DNA of 64,000 nt from Otatea glauca (taxonomy: Eukaryota; Streptophyta; Magnoliopsida; Poales; Poaceae), in assembly GCA_036346275.1 (NCBI GenBank), contig CM070721.1, positions 47,403,594 through 47,467,593 on the forward strand, written 5' to 3'. A model generated the notes under the pieces. It made no database searches. It was not told the DNA's origin and saw nothing but the letters and a program-made list of their open reading frames with translations. Every line of letters begins with the position of its first letter. The stretch's first letter is position 1. A program made the translations under genes and the position numbers. Positions 1 to 11,520 of this stretch are shown here, piece by piece.

Positions 1-1690
1 GTGAATTTTATTTGATTTTTGGAGTTTAATTTCTCTCTGTTTTGGCATTTATTTGCTTTTCTCTTTCGGTACGCGTAGACGTTGAATTGTGCGACGCTTC
101 GGAGGAAGATCAAGCAACTCAAGAGCAAGCTTCAGATCAAGATCAGGACCTATTCCAAGGCAAGTTGTGCTTTGATCATGTTGAACCCATGTTTATAAAA
201 TTGCTATATTTGTTTTACCCTATTGCATATGTTTCAAATATACAATTGTTTCAAATTAGATTGGGCTTAGCTAAAATACCAGATTGATCTATACCCTACC
301 TTGTCATTGTATGCCATGATCCATTGTCACCCTAGATTGGTTTAATATAGTTGGTTAATAACTATAATCAACATTGGAGGAATAGTCCGTATTAGTTGCT
401 TAGCCATGCCACGTCATCACATGTGTCATCACCATTGGTAATTAATCTTGATTAATGGAATATGGAACAATGTTATGAACTTGTGTGTCATGTGGGATCA
501 CACGATGAGATTGAGTTGTTGTGGCGAGTCATGTCACATAGCGATGTTGAATTGTTGATGGCACGTGGTGCTTGGTAATCAACCGGGTGATAATAACTTA
601 GATTGGGGCAAGTGGCAAGGGGCGAGGAGGCCAAGGTGGGCCCAATGGGCAGATGGTATGTGGATGTCTTGCCTTGATCACACTAAGGACTTAACCTTGC
701 AAGCCTTTGACTGAGTCAATCATGCAACCACATATCCGTATGGGCCACCTAGGTGAGTAATTTGCAAAGTCTTAATGTTGATACTATCGTGGTCGGTGTG
801 AGTTCGGGTCGGTGTAATTCACATGGCGCAAGAGGGGGCCACGGGCGTGGTTTCGGACCCTTGATGTTGAAACCTTAGCGGGTAGTATCGGGTTAAGATA
901 GAGCATTGTAAAGGCTTTGTTATAATCTTTCGCCTTTGTGGTGTTTGGTTGTATCATATGGGTAAAGTGCATAACCTCTGCAGAGTGTGAAACTATTCGG
1001 ATAGCCGTGCTCATGGTATTGAGCAATGCTCGGAATTACTGATTAAGGGTTAGATTAATAAATTGGACAACTTGGTTGGGATGGCGGGATGGCCATATGG
1101 AAGATTGGAACTTGATTTAGGATTGGAAACTTGGTTTACTTGAGAAATCTGAATTTATTTATTATTGCTATTTGTTTTACATTCTTTACAATCTATTCAT
1201 TGTATTTGTTCATAAATCCGCTTATTGCAAAATAGCCATGATAGCCTATCCTTTGGAATAAGCCTTACATATAGATAAATAGAAGCGTATTACATGCACA
1301 ACTTGTTGAGTGCTTTAAGTATTCACCCTTGCCAAACAACAATAATCAACAGTTGAAGAATCTACACTGTGTTGGAAGATGAAGTTCATGAAGACACGAG
1401 TCATTAGGGTCAGAGCCTTGTCGGTTGCGTGTGGTGGTGATGAGTTATCTACGTTTCTACTTTCATTTGCTTAATTATTAGCTTATATTCTCAGTCTTGC
1501 CCTGCGTGGCTTAATAATGTAAGTTGGTCATAAGATCATACATTTAGCTATATCAATAAATGAACTATTATTCTATTATCGTTGTGTATGATGTGATATG
1601 TACCAATGTTAAGCTGTGTGCACTAGCGTTGATCCTGGGAATAGTGCAGTAAACACAGTGGGTTCGAATCAGTGGATTCGGGTCCCTACA
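1..1690 (+). mobile_element. 3' part of a long Ty3/gypsy LTR (Tekay/Del type)
   Basis: The first bases match the interior of the LTR at 55652-58788 (compare position 57140 onward), so the window opens inside an LTR. From about 159 to 230 it is identical to 22919-22990 in the LTR at 20315, which makes these two the closest relatives here. The segment ends with the family's terminal sequence, ...GGGTCCCTACA, in the same place as ...GGGTCCCGACA in the other copies. No primer-binding site follows. What follows is the leader of an element on the other strand, so this is best read as the 3' LTR, or a solo LTR, of an element inserted there. The short ORFs in it are not genes. Confidence 0.85.
959..1032 (+). 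other. Conserved LTR block, copy 1
   Basis: This copy starts GGGTAAAGTGCATAACCTC, followed by the palindrome CTCTGCAGAG and an imperfect CTATTCGGATAG dyad. It then reads into GCCGTGCTCATGGTATTGAGC. The same block recurs in five other LTRs of this window. Confidence 0.8.
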
Positions 1691-1885
1691 ATAAACCTTG
1701 TTTAAATTAAACAAAAATAATCATAAAAATTCAGCATAGGTATGAAACAAGGGAGAAGAGATAAGTCAAGATTTTATTGATATTCTTGCTCAAGTTGATT
1801 AGGTTTTTAGAAAATAGTTTTACCCTCCTAGGTACAACCAAACCGAGGTCAAGTCCTCTGATCAATGCGCTCACGATACCACCTC
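1691..1885 (-). mobile_element. Leader of a minus-strand gypsy element with primer-binding site
   Basis: Read on the minus strand, this continues directly from an LTR end (CCCGACA at 1886-1892). It has GAGG, then a decayed initiator-Met primer-binding site TGGTATC at 1875-1881, then a leader similar to 24494-24690 downstream of the third LTR. It stops abruptly at 1691, where the plus-strand LTR ends. The simplest reading is that the plus-strand element inserted into this leader; its other target-site copy would lie outside the window. Confidence 0.75.
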
Positions 1886-2159
1886 TGTCGGGACCCGAAT
1901 CTGCAAATCCGGACCCTCTGTGTATTCTGTGCTAGTCGAGGATCACGCTAGCACACACAGTCTCCTTACACATCACAGACATTCGCAGCGATATAAGAAT
2001 AAATAGTGCAAACATGTATATAAACCGAGTTGTAAGACCTTATGGTCTCCTTACATAAAAACAGCCACGCAGGGCTTACAGTATTCGGAGTAAAAGAAAT
2101 AACAGCGGAACATAAATAAATATCGTGGAAGGCTCTACTCACTACAAGAATCAGGGAAA

Positions 2160-2458
2160 AATTCGTGGGCCAAAAACCCACGAATTTAAGCTAAAACCCA
2201 CGAATTTAATTTAAATTCGTGAGCAAACCGTCGAATTTAGTTCACGAATTTAACTTGATGAAAGTAATTAATTAAATTCATGGGTACCCACGAATTTAAG
2301 TTAAATTCGTGGGTTTACATAAGCCCACGAATTTAATTGGGAATCGAGTTAAATTAGTGGGTTTATTAAACCCACAATTTAGCAGATTAAATTCGTGGGC
2401 TAAATAACCCACGAATTTAATCTGTTAAATTCGTGGGTTTAATAAACCCACGAATTTA
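2160..2458. repeat. Left subterminal repeat cluster of the CACTA element
   Basis: The 11-mer AAATTCGTGGG and its complement CCCACGAATTT recur about every 20-30 bp in alternating orientation, forming near-perfect hairpins (clearest at 2381-2457). Such arrays are the binding sites of the TNPA-type protein in the En/Spm family. Confidence 0.9.
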
Positions 2459-2460
2459 TC

Positions 2461-2540
2461 AGTCATTTTTACAAAAAAAATGTATATATATATATATCCA
2501 TATATATATCCAAATGTATGTATTTTTATATATATGTATC
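2461..2540. repeat. AT-rich microsatellite
   Basis: Runs of TA and ATATCC-like repeats follow directly after the subterminal cluster. Confidence 0.7.
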
Positions 2541-2720
2541 GCACTCAATACATATAACAACTAAAGAAGAAAAGAAAAGGCAAAAAGAAAATTGAAACTA
2601 AAAATTACTAAGCGAAGAATAAATAAGAAGGATCATCTATTTTGTTCAAATCGATCGAAACACTAACACAAAAGACAAACTCCACAATGAAGTTCAAGCG
2701 AGCGAAGAATTAACAAGCGA

Positions 2721-4442
2721 GACACCAAACCTATTACGATTACTAAAATCTGAAACCAACCTTTTAACTCTTCAAAACCGGCTTAAAACTAAGTCTCGAA
2801 ATGTACAAAATTTGGCATGACCTCTCTTGTAAATAGGACATCCACTCGTGAGACAAAAAACATTTGCGGTTATAATATATATATCAATCTCTCAAACCGA
2901 GAAGGAGACATTCTAGCAGATCCTTAGATAATCCAATCACATATCCAGCGGCAATTTGTAAACTACGCAATGACGTACAACACATTACAACCGCAATAGA
3001 TACAATCCACATTCCATTAAAATAAGTCCATCACATTAAGTCGATCTGGCGTATCCATCACAACAAGTTATAAAGTACAACAGATTATACACCAATCGAG
3101 CTCACAATGGAATTCATGCCTCGGGGTTGTTGGAGTTTTGGGCGCTACCACCACCGTCGCTTGTTGAAGATGTCTTCTATGATGTAAATCGTTAGTGCGT
3201 CTTTGGAGGGCGTGACCTAGAAACACGCAAGTTCAAGATTAACTTAGGTTGTACTACAAGTAACATTATCTTTGATTCACATGAATATCAATATGAGAAT
3301 ATCAATAGTACTATTCAACCAAGACACAATATGAGAATATCAATATGACAGGTCAAGCTAAACAAGAATAGATACTATATATAAGAACTACACATACGAG
3401 CTAGTCAAGATATGCTGCAATAATCATATGAACATCAATCTCATATTCAATGAAGCATCAAAGTAATACTCTCTAGTATTAACATAAGGCCAAGATTACA
3501 ACTAAAATTATTTAATTCAACTTCCAAAGACCCCAATTGCATCTTGAGTATTCAAAAGATAACAAGCAGTGAAAATATTTCAAAGAAGCAATTAAGAGTT
3601 TTGGTAGTCATTTTAAGAGTTCAATATACAAAGTACAAATATAAAGCATTCTATAAGGATAAACAATCAGATTGTACATGGGCAAACAACACATTCTACA
3701 AGGATGCCATATAAAGCATTTAAAACATAAGTTCACAATTGAACAAGTTGTCTTAAGATAACTTTTCAATTCCAAGAAGTCGGCACAATATAAGGTTCGA
3801 AATCAAAAAGTTATTGACAGAAAGAAAAAATCAAATAGCACGTAATGGGTTAATAATTTAGTAAACCATCACTTATCTACAGGAGCACCGCAATGAACTT
3901 TCATAAGCACACAAGTAAACCTTTTCAAGTATGAACATTGAGATGATTTGTGCAAGGTTTAAGAAAGAGTTGCCTAAATGTCCTAAAATCGACTAAGTTA
4001 TGCATTTCAACAAAAATTATCACTTTTGCAACAGATTACTCAGATTGATATATACTAAAAGAATGAACTAGACACCAAACCTACTACCTCTACTAAAAGA
4101 CCGAAACCAACCTTTTAACTCTTTAAAACCGGCTTAAAACTAAGTCATTGAAATGTACAAAATTTTGGCATGACCTCTCTAGTAAATAGGACATCCACTC
4201 AGCAGACAAAAAAGCATTTGCAGTTATAATATATATATCAATCTCTCAAACCAGAAGGAGACATTCTAGCAGATCCTTAGATAATCAATCACACATCCAA
4301 AAGCGGCAATTTGTAAACTAAATGCGCAATGACCACCACCGCCGTCGGTAGCTGTTGAAGATGTCTTCTATGATATAAATCGTTAGTACGTCTTTGGAGG
4401 GCGTGACCGAAACCTGTAAGTTCAAGAATTGACAAACTTAGC
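2721..4442. repeat. Long direct duplication inside the CACTA element
   Basis: Positions 2721-3250 and 4071-4442 are two diverged copies of one sequence in the same orientation. Both begin GACACCAAACCTA, share ACCGGCTTAAAACTAAGTC, and end with GTCTTTGGAGGGCGTGAC and GTTCAAGA. The second copy lacks about 170 bp present in the first (2975-3147). The AT-rich spacer 3250-4070 shows no coding sequence that I recognise. Confidence 0.8.
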
Positions 4443-7208
4443 TCGTGTCGCAAACTTAGAATGTTTTCGACATCCATACACAATGGTGTAAATGCGAGGT
4501 GGCTGTAGGGCCCACGGGTTGAAGTACATAGGCATTCCTTGGCTTGGCATAGGTGGTGGGTACATGTAGAACGGGTTTGGAGGCTGGGAGCCCTGTAAGG
4601 CATAGACAGTTACATTATGCCACATATAAATCATTCATTCAAATTTTGAATAACGAATTGAACCGATCCGTCTTTACCTGTGGTGCCTCTCCTGTAGAAG
4701 GTGGCTGCATCTGTGGAGTGAACATGTAGAAGGAGGAGGAGGCTAGGAGCTCTGTGGATCATAGTTTGTGATATGATGTATACATAATAGAGTTTTTTAA
4801 AAATAAAGAATGCATGAGAATATCATATAACCTGAGGTGCATCTCCTAGGGGTGGTGCGCATCCCGATGGGGTTTATGAAGGGCCCGGGGAGGTGAGCAC
4901 CTGTGATGCTTCTCCTTGTGGTGGTGGCTACATGTGCGGAGAAAACATGTAGAAGGGAGGTGGTGGGAGCCCTATGACATAATAGTCCAGTTTGTGAATT
5001 CGTGATTTCTGAGCTAAGTGAATTAAAGAGTAATGAACTCAAGTATCTTTACTGCAGCAGGAGGGCGAAACAACGCACGTTAGGTCCAAGAGATTGTGAC
5101 AGATTGATGCATATAGATTGTTTGTTAGATTTTAATCACAAATGTAAACTTGAGCGTTTTGTTCAAAGTTGAGATTGTACTGCAGATACATTTTCATGTA
5201 TTCGAGTCTTCTAAACCTGAGCTTCTCTCGTGCTTGACGAGACTCTTCTCGCTTCACGAGCCTCCTCTCGCGCTTCACGAGCCTCCTCGTGCGCTTGTGC
5301 TTCCGTGCGGACTCTCGGCGAGCACTCCTGTGAGGAAATCGAGCATCGTGGAGGACGATCGCGATCCACAACTCCATCCCCATGGCCCACCTACAAGCGA
5401 TATATACTAAAATGTGACCATGCAATATTTTTTCCTTAGTAGAGCGAAAACAAATAAAATCAGTTTTATTAACGAACCTCCCATGCTTTAGGCCCCCTCG
5501 GCAAAGATGGTACAACGCTTCCACATCAGCGGTGCGGACCTCCAATCAACCTCCGGCCCATGGCGTTGTGTCATTTGTTACGCATATGGCGCTTTGCAAA
5601 ACAACATTTTGGTGCTCTGGATGTAAATTTGCACAAAACATATTGTGTCATTTATACTTACCATCCTCTCACTAGCCCGTCGTCGCACAACACATCCGGG
5701 TTCCGTGGATCCTCGCCTTGGTGCCCCGGATGTAAACTTCCACAAAAATGGGAGTACTCCCACTTTGACCTCCTACGATGCAAAGTTATAAACACGGTGA
5801 CAAATTCACTAACAATTATAATACCGATACTTACTATGCGTTGCTCTAGGCCAATGTGTCCGTCTGCATAGTACTTGTGCTTCCCCAATCTACTTCTTAC
5901 ATTCCCTCGATTTCTATTTGATTTTCTTGAAAATCCTCAGACACCAATCTGGCACATCCACCTCCAAGCCTCCATGTCCTTCATTATCCAATCGTAGAGC
6001 TCTGGAGATACTCTTGTTCATCGGTGTATCCTCCTCGCCTCTGGTCCTCTTCTCATGTTCACCTTCTTCACCCTCTTGTAAAAATTGATGGCGGCTTGAA
6101 TCGTGCATTCTTTGAGCGAATCTCAGACAACCTTTTGTGCATACTGTTGAAGGCGCTTTTGCCTTCTTCAAAGCGTTATGTCGTCTTCGTTCTCAAGCGG
6201 AACCTCTCCGCATATAATCACACCTTTGTCAAATTGTACTTACATTTAAAGCAATACTCAAATAGAGTAAATACATAGCATAAACTCACCCGAAGCCAGC
6301 CCATATCTGCGCCCTAACATGTTTGGTTGTCTTCGCCTCCTTCCACGTTCTCCTTCAACGCCCAGTGCTTCGGTTGTGGGCGTGAATCTATCCGCTGACT
6401 CAACCATGCGGGGTAGTAGTGCCGCCAAGGGCTCCGACACGGCGTTAACCTTTGTAATGTGGCCGTCCAGTCCAACCCGGCTCTTTCGGTGCCTACAAAA
6501 AATACAAGACAAAGATGCATCAAAACAATAAGTTGTCACTTAGCTAATGCTAAAGAGAAGATATAAGCATTACACGCTCCGAGTACCTCTATCAACCTCC
6601 TATCGGCGGGTTGCGTCTCGAATGACCGAGAGGCAGTTTCTGAAACTGAAATGCAAATAATTAGTTCATAGACATTACAATGTAAATATGGAGATTAAAT
6701 GATAATCAACACTACACATATACGATGGTACAGAAGAAGACACGCCTCTTCAAGCGGCTCTAAGGTCGCCTCAACTCTGCATCTGCCATTGCCTCGGCCT
6801 CGGCGTCAGATTCAGACTCTGTCCCACGGCGGCGGCTGGCGGGGCGCCGGCGGCGGCGGCGGCGGCGCGGGCGGCGGGCAGCGGCGGCGAGCAGCAGCGG
6901 CGGCGGCGGGCGCAGTGGCCGAGCGGGCAGGGCGGAGCGGGGCGGCGGCCGGCCGGGCGGCGGCGGGCCGCCGCCGCGGCGAGTCTCGGCGGGCGCCAGC
7001 GGAGGCGGGAGCGGTGTTTCGAGCGGCCGAGCGGGCGGCGGCGGAGTGGGCGCGAGGTCGCTAACGGGATGGCCATGGCAGCAGCGGGAGGGGGCGGGCG
7101 CGCGCGGGCGTCGGCGTGTGGATGTGAGGAAGCGGCGTCGGTGGCGTGTCTTTGAGGTGCGGGCCGTAGGGTTTTGCCTGTTAAATTCGTGGGGATGACC
7201 GTGGCCAC
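4430..7208 (-). pseudogene. TNP1-like (Ptta/En/Spm, transposase_24) gene, decayed
   Basis: The pieces run 5' to 3' on the minus strand. A GC-rich Ala/Arg/Pro-rich first part lies at 7208-6771. About 6171-5890 carries the family's conserved region, seen as IQAAINFYKRV, then ELYDWIMKDMEAWRWMC, each in a frame broken by stops. About 5760-5640 contains NPDVLCDDGLVRG, and 5545-5430 contains GLKHGRF, both landmarks of this family. An Arg/Glu-rich, probably coiled-coil stretch follows at 5410-5150. The 3' part (5000-4440) is Pro/Tyr-rich with a repeated PPFYM-like unit. Proteins of this type bind subterminal repeats and help the TNP2 transposase. Exon limits are uncertain, and frame breaks make a working product unlikely. 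Confidence 0.62.
4480..5000 (-). repeat. Repeated Pro/Tyr-rich coding unit
   Basis: On the minus strand, three stretches near 4980-4900, 4750-4680 and 4610-4540 encode variants of PPFYMFSPHM, SSFYMFTPQM and NPFYMYPPPM, each with a nearby QGEA/TGEA/SQG signature. A fainter fourth copy (GPFINPIGM) lies at 4890-4830. This resembles serial duplication of a small exon in the tail of the TNP1-like gene. Confidence 0.6.
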
Positions 7209-7500
7209 AATTTAAATTTTAAATCGTGGGTAATTTTGGCCCACAATTTAAATGTTTAAATCGTGGGTAATTTTATTACAATTTAAATGTTTAAATCGTG
7301 GGTAACCATTACAATTTAAATGATTAAATTCGTGGGTGCTATTTGAGCCCACGAATTTAAATAAATAAATTCGTGGGTTTCATTTTGGCCAACGAATTTA
7401 ATTAAAAACGTGGGTTTTATACAAACTGATGAATTTAAATAAATAAATTCGTGGGTTTTTTTTGGGCCCACGAATTTAAAAAAACCCACGAATTTTTCTC
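7170..7500. repeat. Right subterminal repeat cluster of the CACTA element
   Basis: This holds the same AAATTCGTGGG / CCCACGAATTT motif as the left end, partly decayed to ATCGTGGGTAATTTT variants at 7220-7310. It ends 14 bp before the terminus. It lies directly upstream of the GC-rich start of the TNP1-like gene, so it probably doubles as promoter and TNPA-type binding region. Confidence 0.9.
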
Positions 7501-7920
7501 TATTTCTTGTAGTGACTCTCCAGAGGCATCCGACTGGGCTTGCCCCCTAGTTGCTTGGGTCCTCAATGTACTCCTCCTCCCAGGCTGGTGTAGACTCCTC
7601 CACTGATGTTGGGTTGATAAGCAAGGTGGGATGAGTACACAAGGCACTCAACAAGTAATGCATGAATCATCGGCACTAGTACTATATGCAAAGCTTATTC
7701 CAAAGGATTGGCTTAAATGGTTCTCTTGCATCAAACAACATTTTTAAACTAGTATCTTATTTAGTTTAAAGCGTTGGAGCGATTATAAGTAATACTATTT
7801 TCTTCAAATGGTTTTTCTTGAAGATTCTCGGCACCTGACCTTAACAGTTCATTTTCAATCTTGGCACTGACCACCCTTTTCACATTTTGTTTATGAAGAT
7901 CTACTCCTTGTTGTAATCCC

Positions 7921-7994
7921 GAGCAATGCTCAATACAGTGAGCACGGCTATTGAATAGTTTTGACACTCTGCGGAGGTTGTACACTTTACCCAC
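7921..7994 (-). other. Conserved LTR block, copy 2 (minus strand)
   Basis: On the minus strand this reads GTGGGTAAAGTGTACAACC, then CTCCGCAGAG, CTATTCAATAG and GCCGTGCTC. It occupies the same place in the LTR as the other copies. Confidence 0.75.
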
Positions 7995-10852
7995 AAGATA
8001 CAGCCGCTCACTACAGTGATTGTCCGCAACAAAGCTTTTCAGGAACTTCTACCTTACCCAATGAACCTCTCCGGTATTACCCTCACTATCACTTCCCTCA
8101 CACAGAGCCGAAGCATAGGACAGGTCAATCACCGTTGGATGGGCACCAAGCCGTATGCAGTGCGCTCCCCATGCAGATACACCCCGTGCCTTTGTCACCG
8201 AGGTATCGGAGGAAAGATATAAAACCTAATCAACTAGGTCTGTCCCATATCGGACATGTGGTTGTCTGGGTGACTCAGATCAAAGGCTTGCAAGGTGAAG
8301 TCCTTAAGCGGCCAAGGCAAGACTTCCCACACTCATGATGGCACACGACCCATTGTGGCACACAAACTCACAACACTCATCAACCCAATGCCACACAGGC
8401 CCACTGTGCACACACTGACCTCTTGCCACTTGCCCAGTCTAAATCATTTCCCACCCAGTTGATTATTGTGCAACACATGCCAGCAATAACTCCACATCGG
8501 TATGGAACCACACAGGTCTCCATACTTCCATCTCATCATGTGGCAACATCACACCACTTTCAAAATACATTCAATATTCCATTAGTCAATATTGTAGTAT
8601 TTTTCTGAAAGATCATTCATGACTCGTTGCAAGGCTAAGCATCTACTCACGGTCTACCCTCCCGTGTTGGCATCTTATTATTATCCAACCAGTACAAACA
8701 AACTTAGGGTGACAATGATTTAGGGCATACAATTAATAATTTCAAGGTGGCATAACAGAATGGGTTGATTAACTACATTATCCCAATTTAAATTACATTC
8801 ATTTTAAATAGATAAGCATGCATAATTTCAAAGCATAAATTACATTTTGAAATCTAGGATCAAAATGAACAAAGCATTACTTGCCTTCAAAGAGTTGCTG
8901 GTCGTGTTCCGAAGCTTGATCTTGAGCAACGAAATCTTTCTCGAAACTTTCCGGCAAATTTGCGTCTACGCGTATAAACAAAATATGCAATAAATAGCTA
9001 ATACAGAGGACTATATCACCTCAAAAATTCAAATAAAATTCATTATTAAATAGATCACATTTTTATGAATTTTTAGAAATTTGAATCACCCAAATCCGAG
9101 TTAAAATGCAAAAGTTATAGTCATTTGAAGTTTGAATAACATCTGAAAATACAGAAATTAAGAAATCCGATTTTTCCAAATTATTTTTATACTGAAAATT
9201 CGCATTTATGACGTCAGCATTGCATCATGATGACGTTAGCACAGAAATGAATTTTGGCCGAAATATTTTTATATATAAAAATATTTATGACGTCAGCGAT
9301 GACGTCAGCATGACACGTGGCAGCCTCTAGTGCCTCCACGTCGCATCGGTCTATGGGCTCGGTTCACGGCTCGGCTCGGTCTCTGATGGACTCGGTCCAT
9401 CGAGCAGCGCATCCGCGCGGCAAGATCCGAACCGTTCGTTGAATCAGCGGCGATTTCCTCCGCGCGCAACAAGCGCGAGATGCGTCGCGACACGCGTCGC
9501 GTATCCGTGATCGACCACGCATCCAGCGCGGCGCCTCGGACTCCACGCCTCCGCGCGTCGCACATCCAGCAGCGCACCGAATTTAACGGTTGGATCACGC
9601 GCGCGTTCGGCGGCGTCTCGGTTCTGTGCGGCCACGTGGTAGGATCGCGGCGGTGCGCTCGAAACCGGCGGTGGATCGGTCTGCCCGGTCAAACTACCGC
9701 GCGTCGACCGCGATTCGGCAAAGCGCGGCGCAATCACCGCCGCGTTCAAATCGAGCGGTGCGGTTCTTAAGGCAAAACCGGATCTAATCCCCACCGTTGA
9801 GATTCAATCCAGCGGGGCATGGTATCTGAGTTGTTTCTTGTGCATGGCGCAGCGTGGCTCAATCCTGGCGTCCAAAAATGATCCAAGGGTTAGCATTAAA
9901 TCTAGCGCAAAACCTAGATCTAATCCCTACCGTACACATCAAGATCTAACGGTCACGATTCAATCTAAACATGTGCAGAGGTGGAGGTGGCGTGGACTCA
10001 CCTACAGCGGTGTGATGAGGATCGAGCGGTTGGCGCGGTTCGGCGAGGTTGGCGGCGAAGAAAGGAAGGATGCCGAGCCGAGGAAGGCGACCTCGGCGGC
10101 GGCGTTGTAGCGGCTCTCGGCGAAGAAGTGGCTCCCTCAGCGGTTCGACTCGGTGAGTACTCCGGTGACCTTGGCAGCGGCGGGCCCCTGGACCGACGGT
10201 GAAGCAAGCGGCGAAAAGCAGTGGCGGCACAAAGAAACAACTTCTGGCGAGCTCTCCGTGGTCTCTAGATCGTCTCGGCGTGCGTGAGAGAGTCAAAGAC
10301 GCGGCGTTGAGTCCTGCAGAACGCGCTCACGGTAACGGCTTAAAGGGCCTCGGCGTGCGCGAAACTACGGCGGAAATCACGGCCATCAAGCCCGTCCCTC
10401 CGGCGATCTCGCGGGGGCCAAGCGACTGGCGAAATCGGCGTCCGTGAGCGGCGATCAAGCGGGCAAAAGCGGCGGCGGCGCGGCGACTTCGATCACATGA
10501 TGCCGATCCAGCAGGCGAAGGGTGGCGGTTAGGGTTTCTTGTGGCCAGTGGGCGACCTAGTACTATTCATCCAATTTTTAAAACATTTTTCATTAAAAAT
10601 AATTCTAGAAGTTCAATTAAATCATTTGGGGCTTTTAAAATAGCAGAAAAATTCTAGAAAAATTCCAGAAAATATTTTGAGCTATTTGGAACTCAATTAA
10701 AATATTTGCAATAAAACTTTGCAAAAAATTTTCCATTATTTATTTGTTTTCAAGAAAAGCCATATTTGAATAAATCCAAATAAATTTTGAAAAATTCTCA
10801 AAAATTAAAAATACTCCAAAATTTAAGTTAGAGCAAAATTTAGGGTGTTACA

Positions 10853-11294
10853 GATCCAGATTTAGGGAACGCTGTTGGAGATGGCCTTAGGAACTGCCGG
10901 TCCAAATCCAACTGCGTGCACCAAGCTAACAGACATGGCATCCACATTATTGTCATTGGGCATCCTAGGCAGCATGGCGTGGGTGTCGGCTACCGGCACT
11001 GACCTCCCTCTGACCTACTCCTCCTCAACGCTAACTAGGTCCATGCCAAGGGCCCCATTGCCACCGACTGCCCTGGCAGCCACCATTATAGCTAGCACGA
11101 CTACATCGTGGGTTACTTCCTCCATGATGCCATTGTCACCTATGCATCCACCCTCCCCTCCTAACCATGACTTCATCATGCACTTGAGGGGAGGCAGATC
11201 CGCTGGGGTCTTGGCTCTGGCAAGGCGGATTTGGTCAGTCTATTTAGATATGGAGACGGTGCAGCGACAAACAGAAAAGAGGGAGGAGAGGCTA
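10853..11294. other. Unrecognised stretch between gypsy LTR and CACTA end
   Basis: An open plus-strand frame runs from ATG at 10875 past this stretch to 11522. Its first 135 codons are moderately GC-rich and free of stops, but I recognise no domain. Its last part reads through CACTA subterminal repeats, so the full ORF cannot be a real protein. The beginning, GATCCAGATTTAGGGAACGC, read on the minus strand has the CCATCTCCAACAGCG theme common at the ends of plant MITEs. It may be a remnant of a small DNA transposon or a captured gene fragment. Confidence 0.3.
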
Positions 11295-11520
11295 CACTAC
11301 TGTGGATCGGGCATGCACAAGTGGTTCAAAACCGCTTTCAGAAGCGGCTTTAGAACCGCTTGTAAGCAACCGCGAGTGATACCCCGTCGGGTATCACAAG
11401 CGGTTCCCCGAACCGCTTGTGGTTCGACACTTCCACAAGCGGTTGGTGTTACCAACCGTTTGTGGAGAGGTTCTCTCCAAAAGCAGTTGGTCCAACCGCT
11501 TGTGAAGAGTCTGACAGCAT
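11295..11520. repeat. CACTA left terminus and subterminal repeats
   Basis: CACTACTGTGGATCGGGC begins at 11295. The motif ACAAGCGGTT and its complement AACCGCTTGT recur about ten times in facing pairs up to 11506, some with one mismatch. The motif is entirely different from that of the first CACTA element. Confidence 0.8.

Larger units (their letters stand above)
2140..7514 (-). mobile_element. Complete CACTA (En/Spm) transposon with ACT target duplication
   Basis: The left end reads CACTACAAGAATCAGGG and the right end, on the minus strand, CACTACAAGAAATAGAG, so the terminal inverted repeats agree. The flanking bases are ACT at 2137-2139 and ACT at 7515-7517, the 3-bp duplication expected of CACTA elements. 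Each end carries a dense cluster of palindromic subterminal repeats. The internal gene runs on the minus strand and looks like TNP1 (Ptta/En/Spm, transposase_24 type). I see no TNP2 transposase, so the element could move only with help in trans. It sits inside the minus-strand gypsy LTR and is therefore younger than it. Confidence 0.93.
1886..10852 (-). mobile_element. Gypsy 5' LTR on the minus strand, split by a CACTA insertion
   Basis: On the minus strand the LTR begins at 10852 with TGTAACACCCTAAATTTTG and ends at 1886 with CCCGACA, the usual TG...CA ends of this family. Removing the CACTA element and one copy of its target site leaves about 3.6 kb. The part 9305-10500 is GC-rich and full of overlapping open frames on both strands. 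It corresponds to the GC-rich transcribed part of the LTR at 55960-56960 and not to a gene. The part 10560-10850 is AT-rich, as LTR starts of this group are. Confidence 0.82.

Noticed and set aside
6699..7208. Plus-strand ORF with poly-Gly/Ala/Arg sequence
   Set aside because: It is a CGG-rich low-complexity stretch, opposite the GC-rich 5' part of the minus-strand TNP1-like gene.
9305..10500. Many overlapping open frames of 60-116 codons on both strands
   Set aside because: The stretch lies inside an LTR and is GC-rich. The frames overlap in all directions and show no domain; the same pattern recurs in the GC-rich core of the LTR at 55960-56960.
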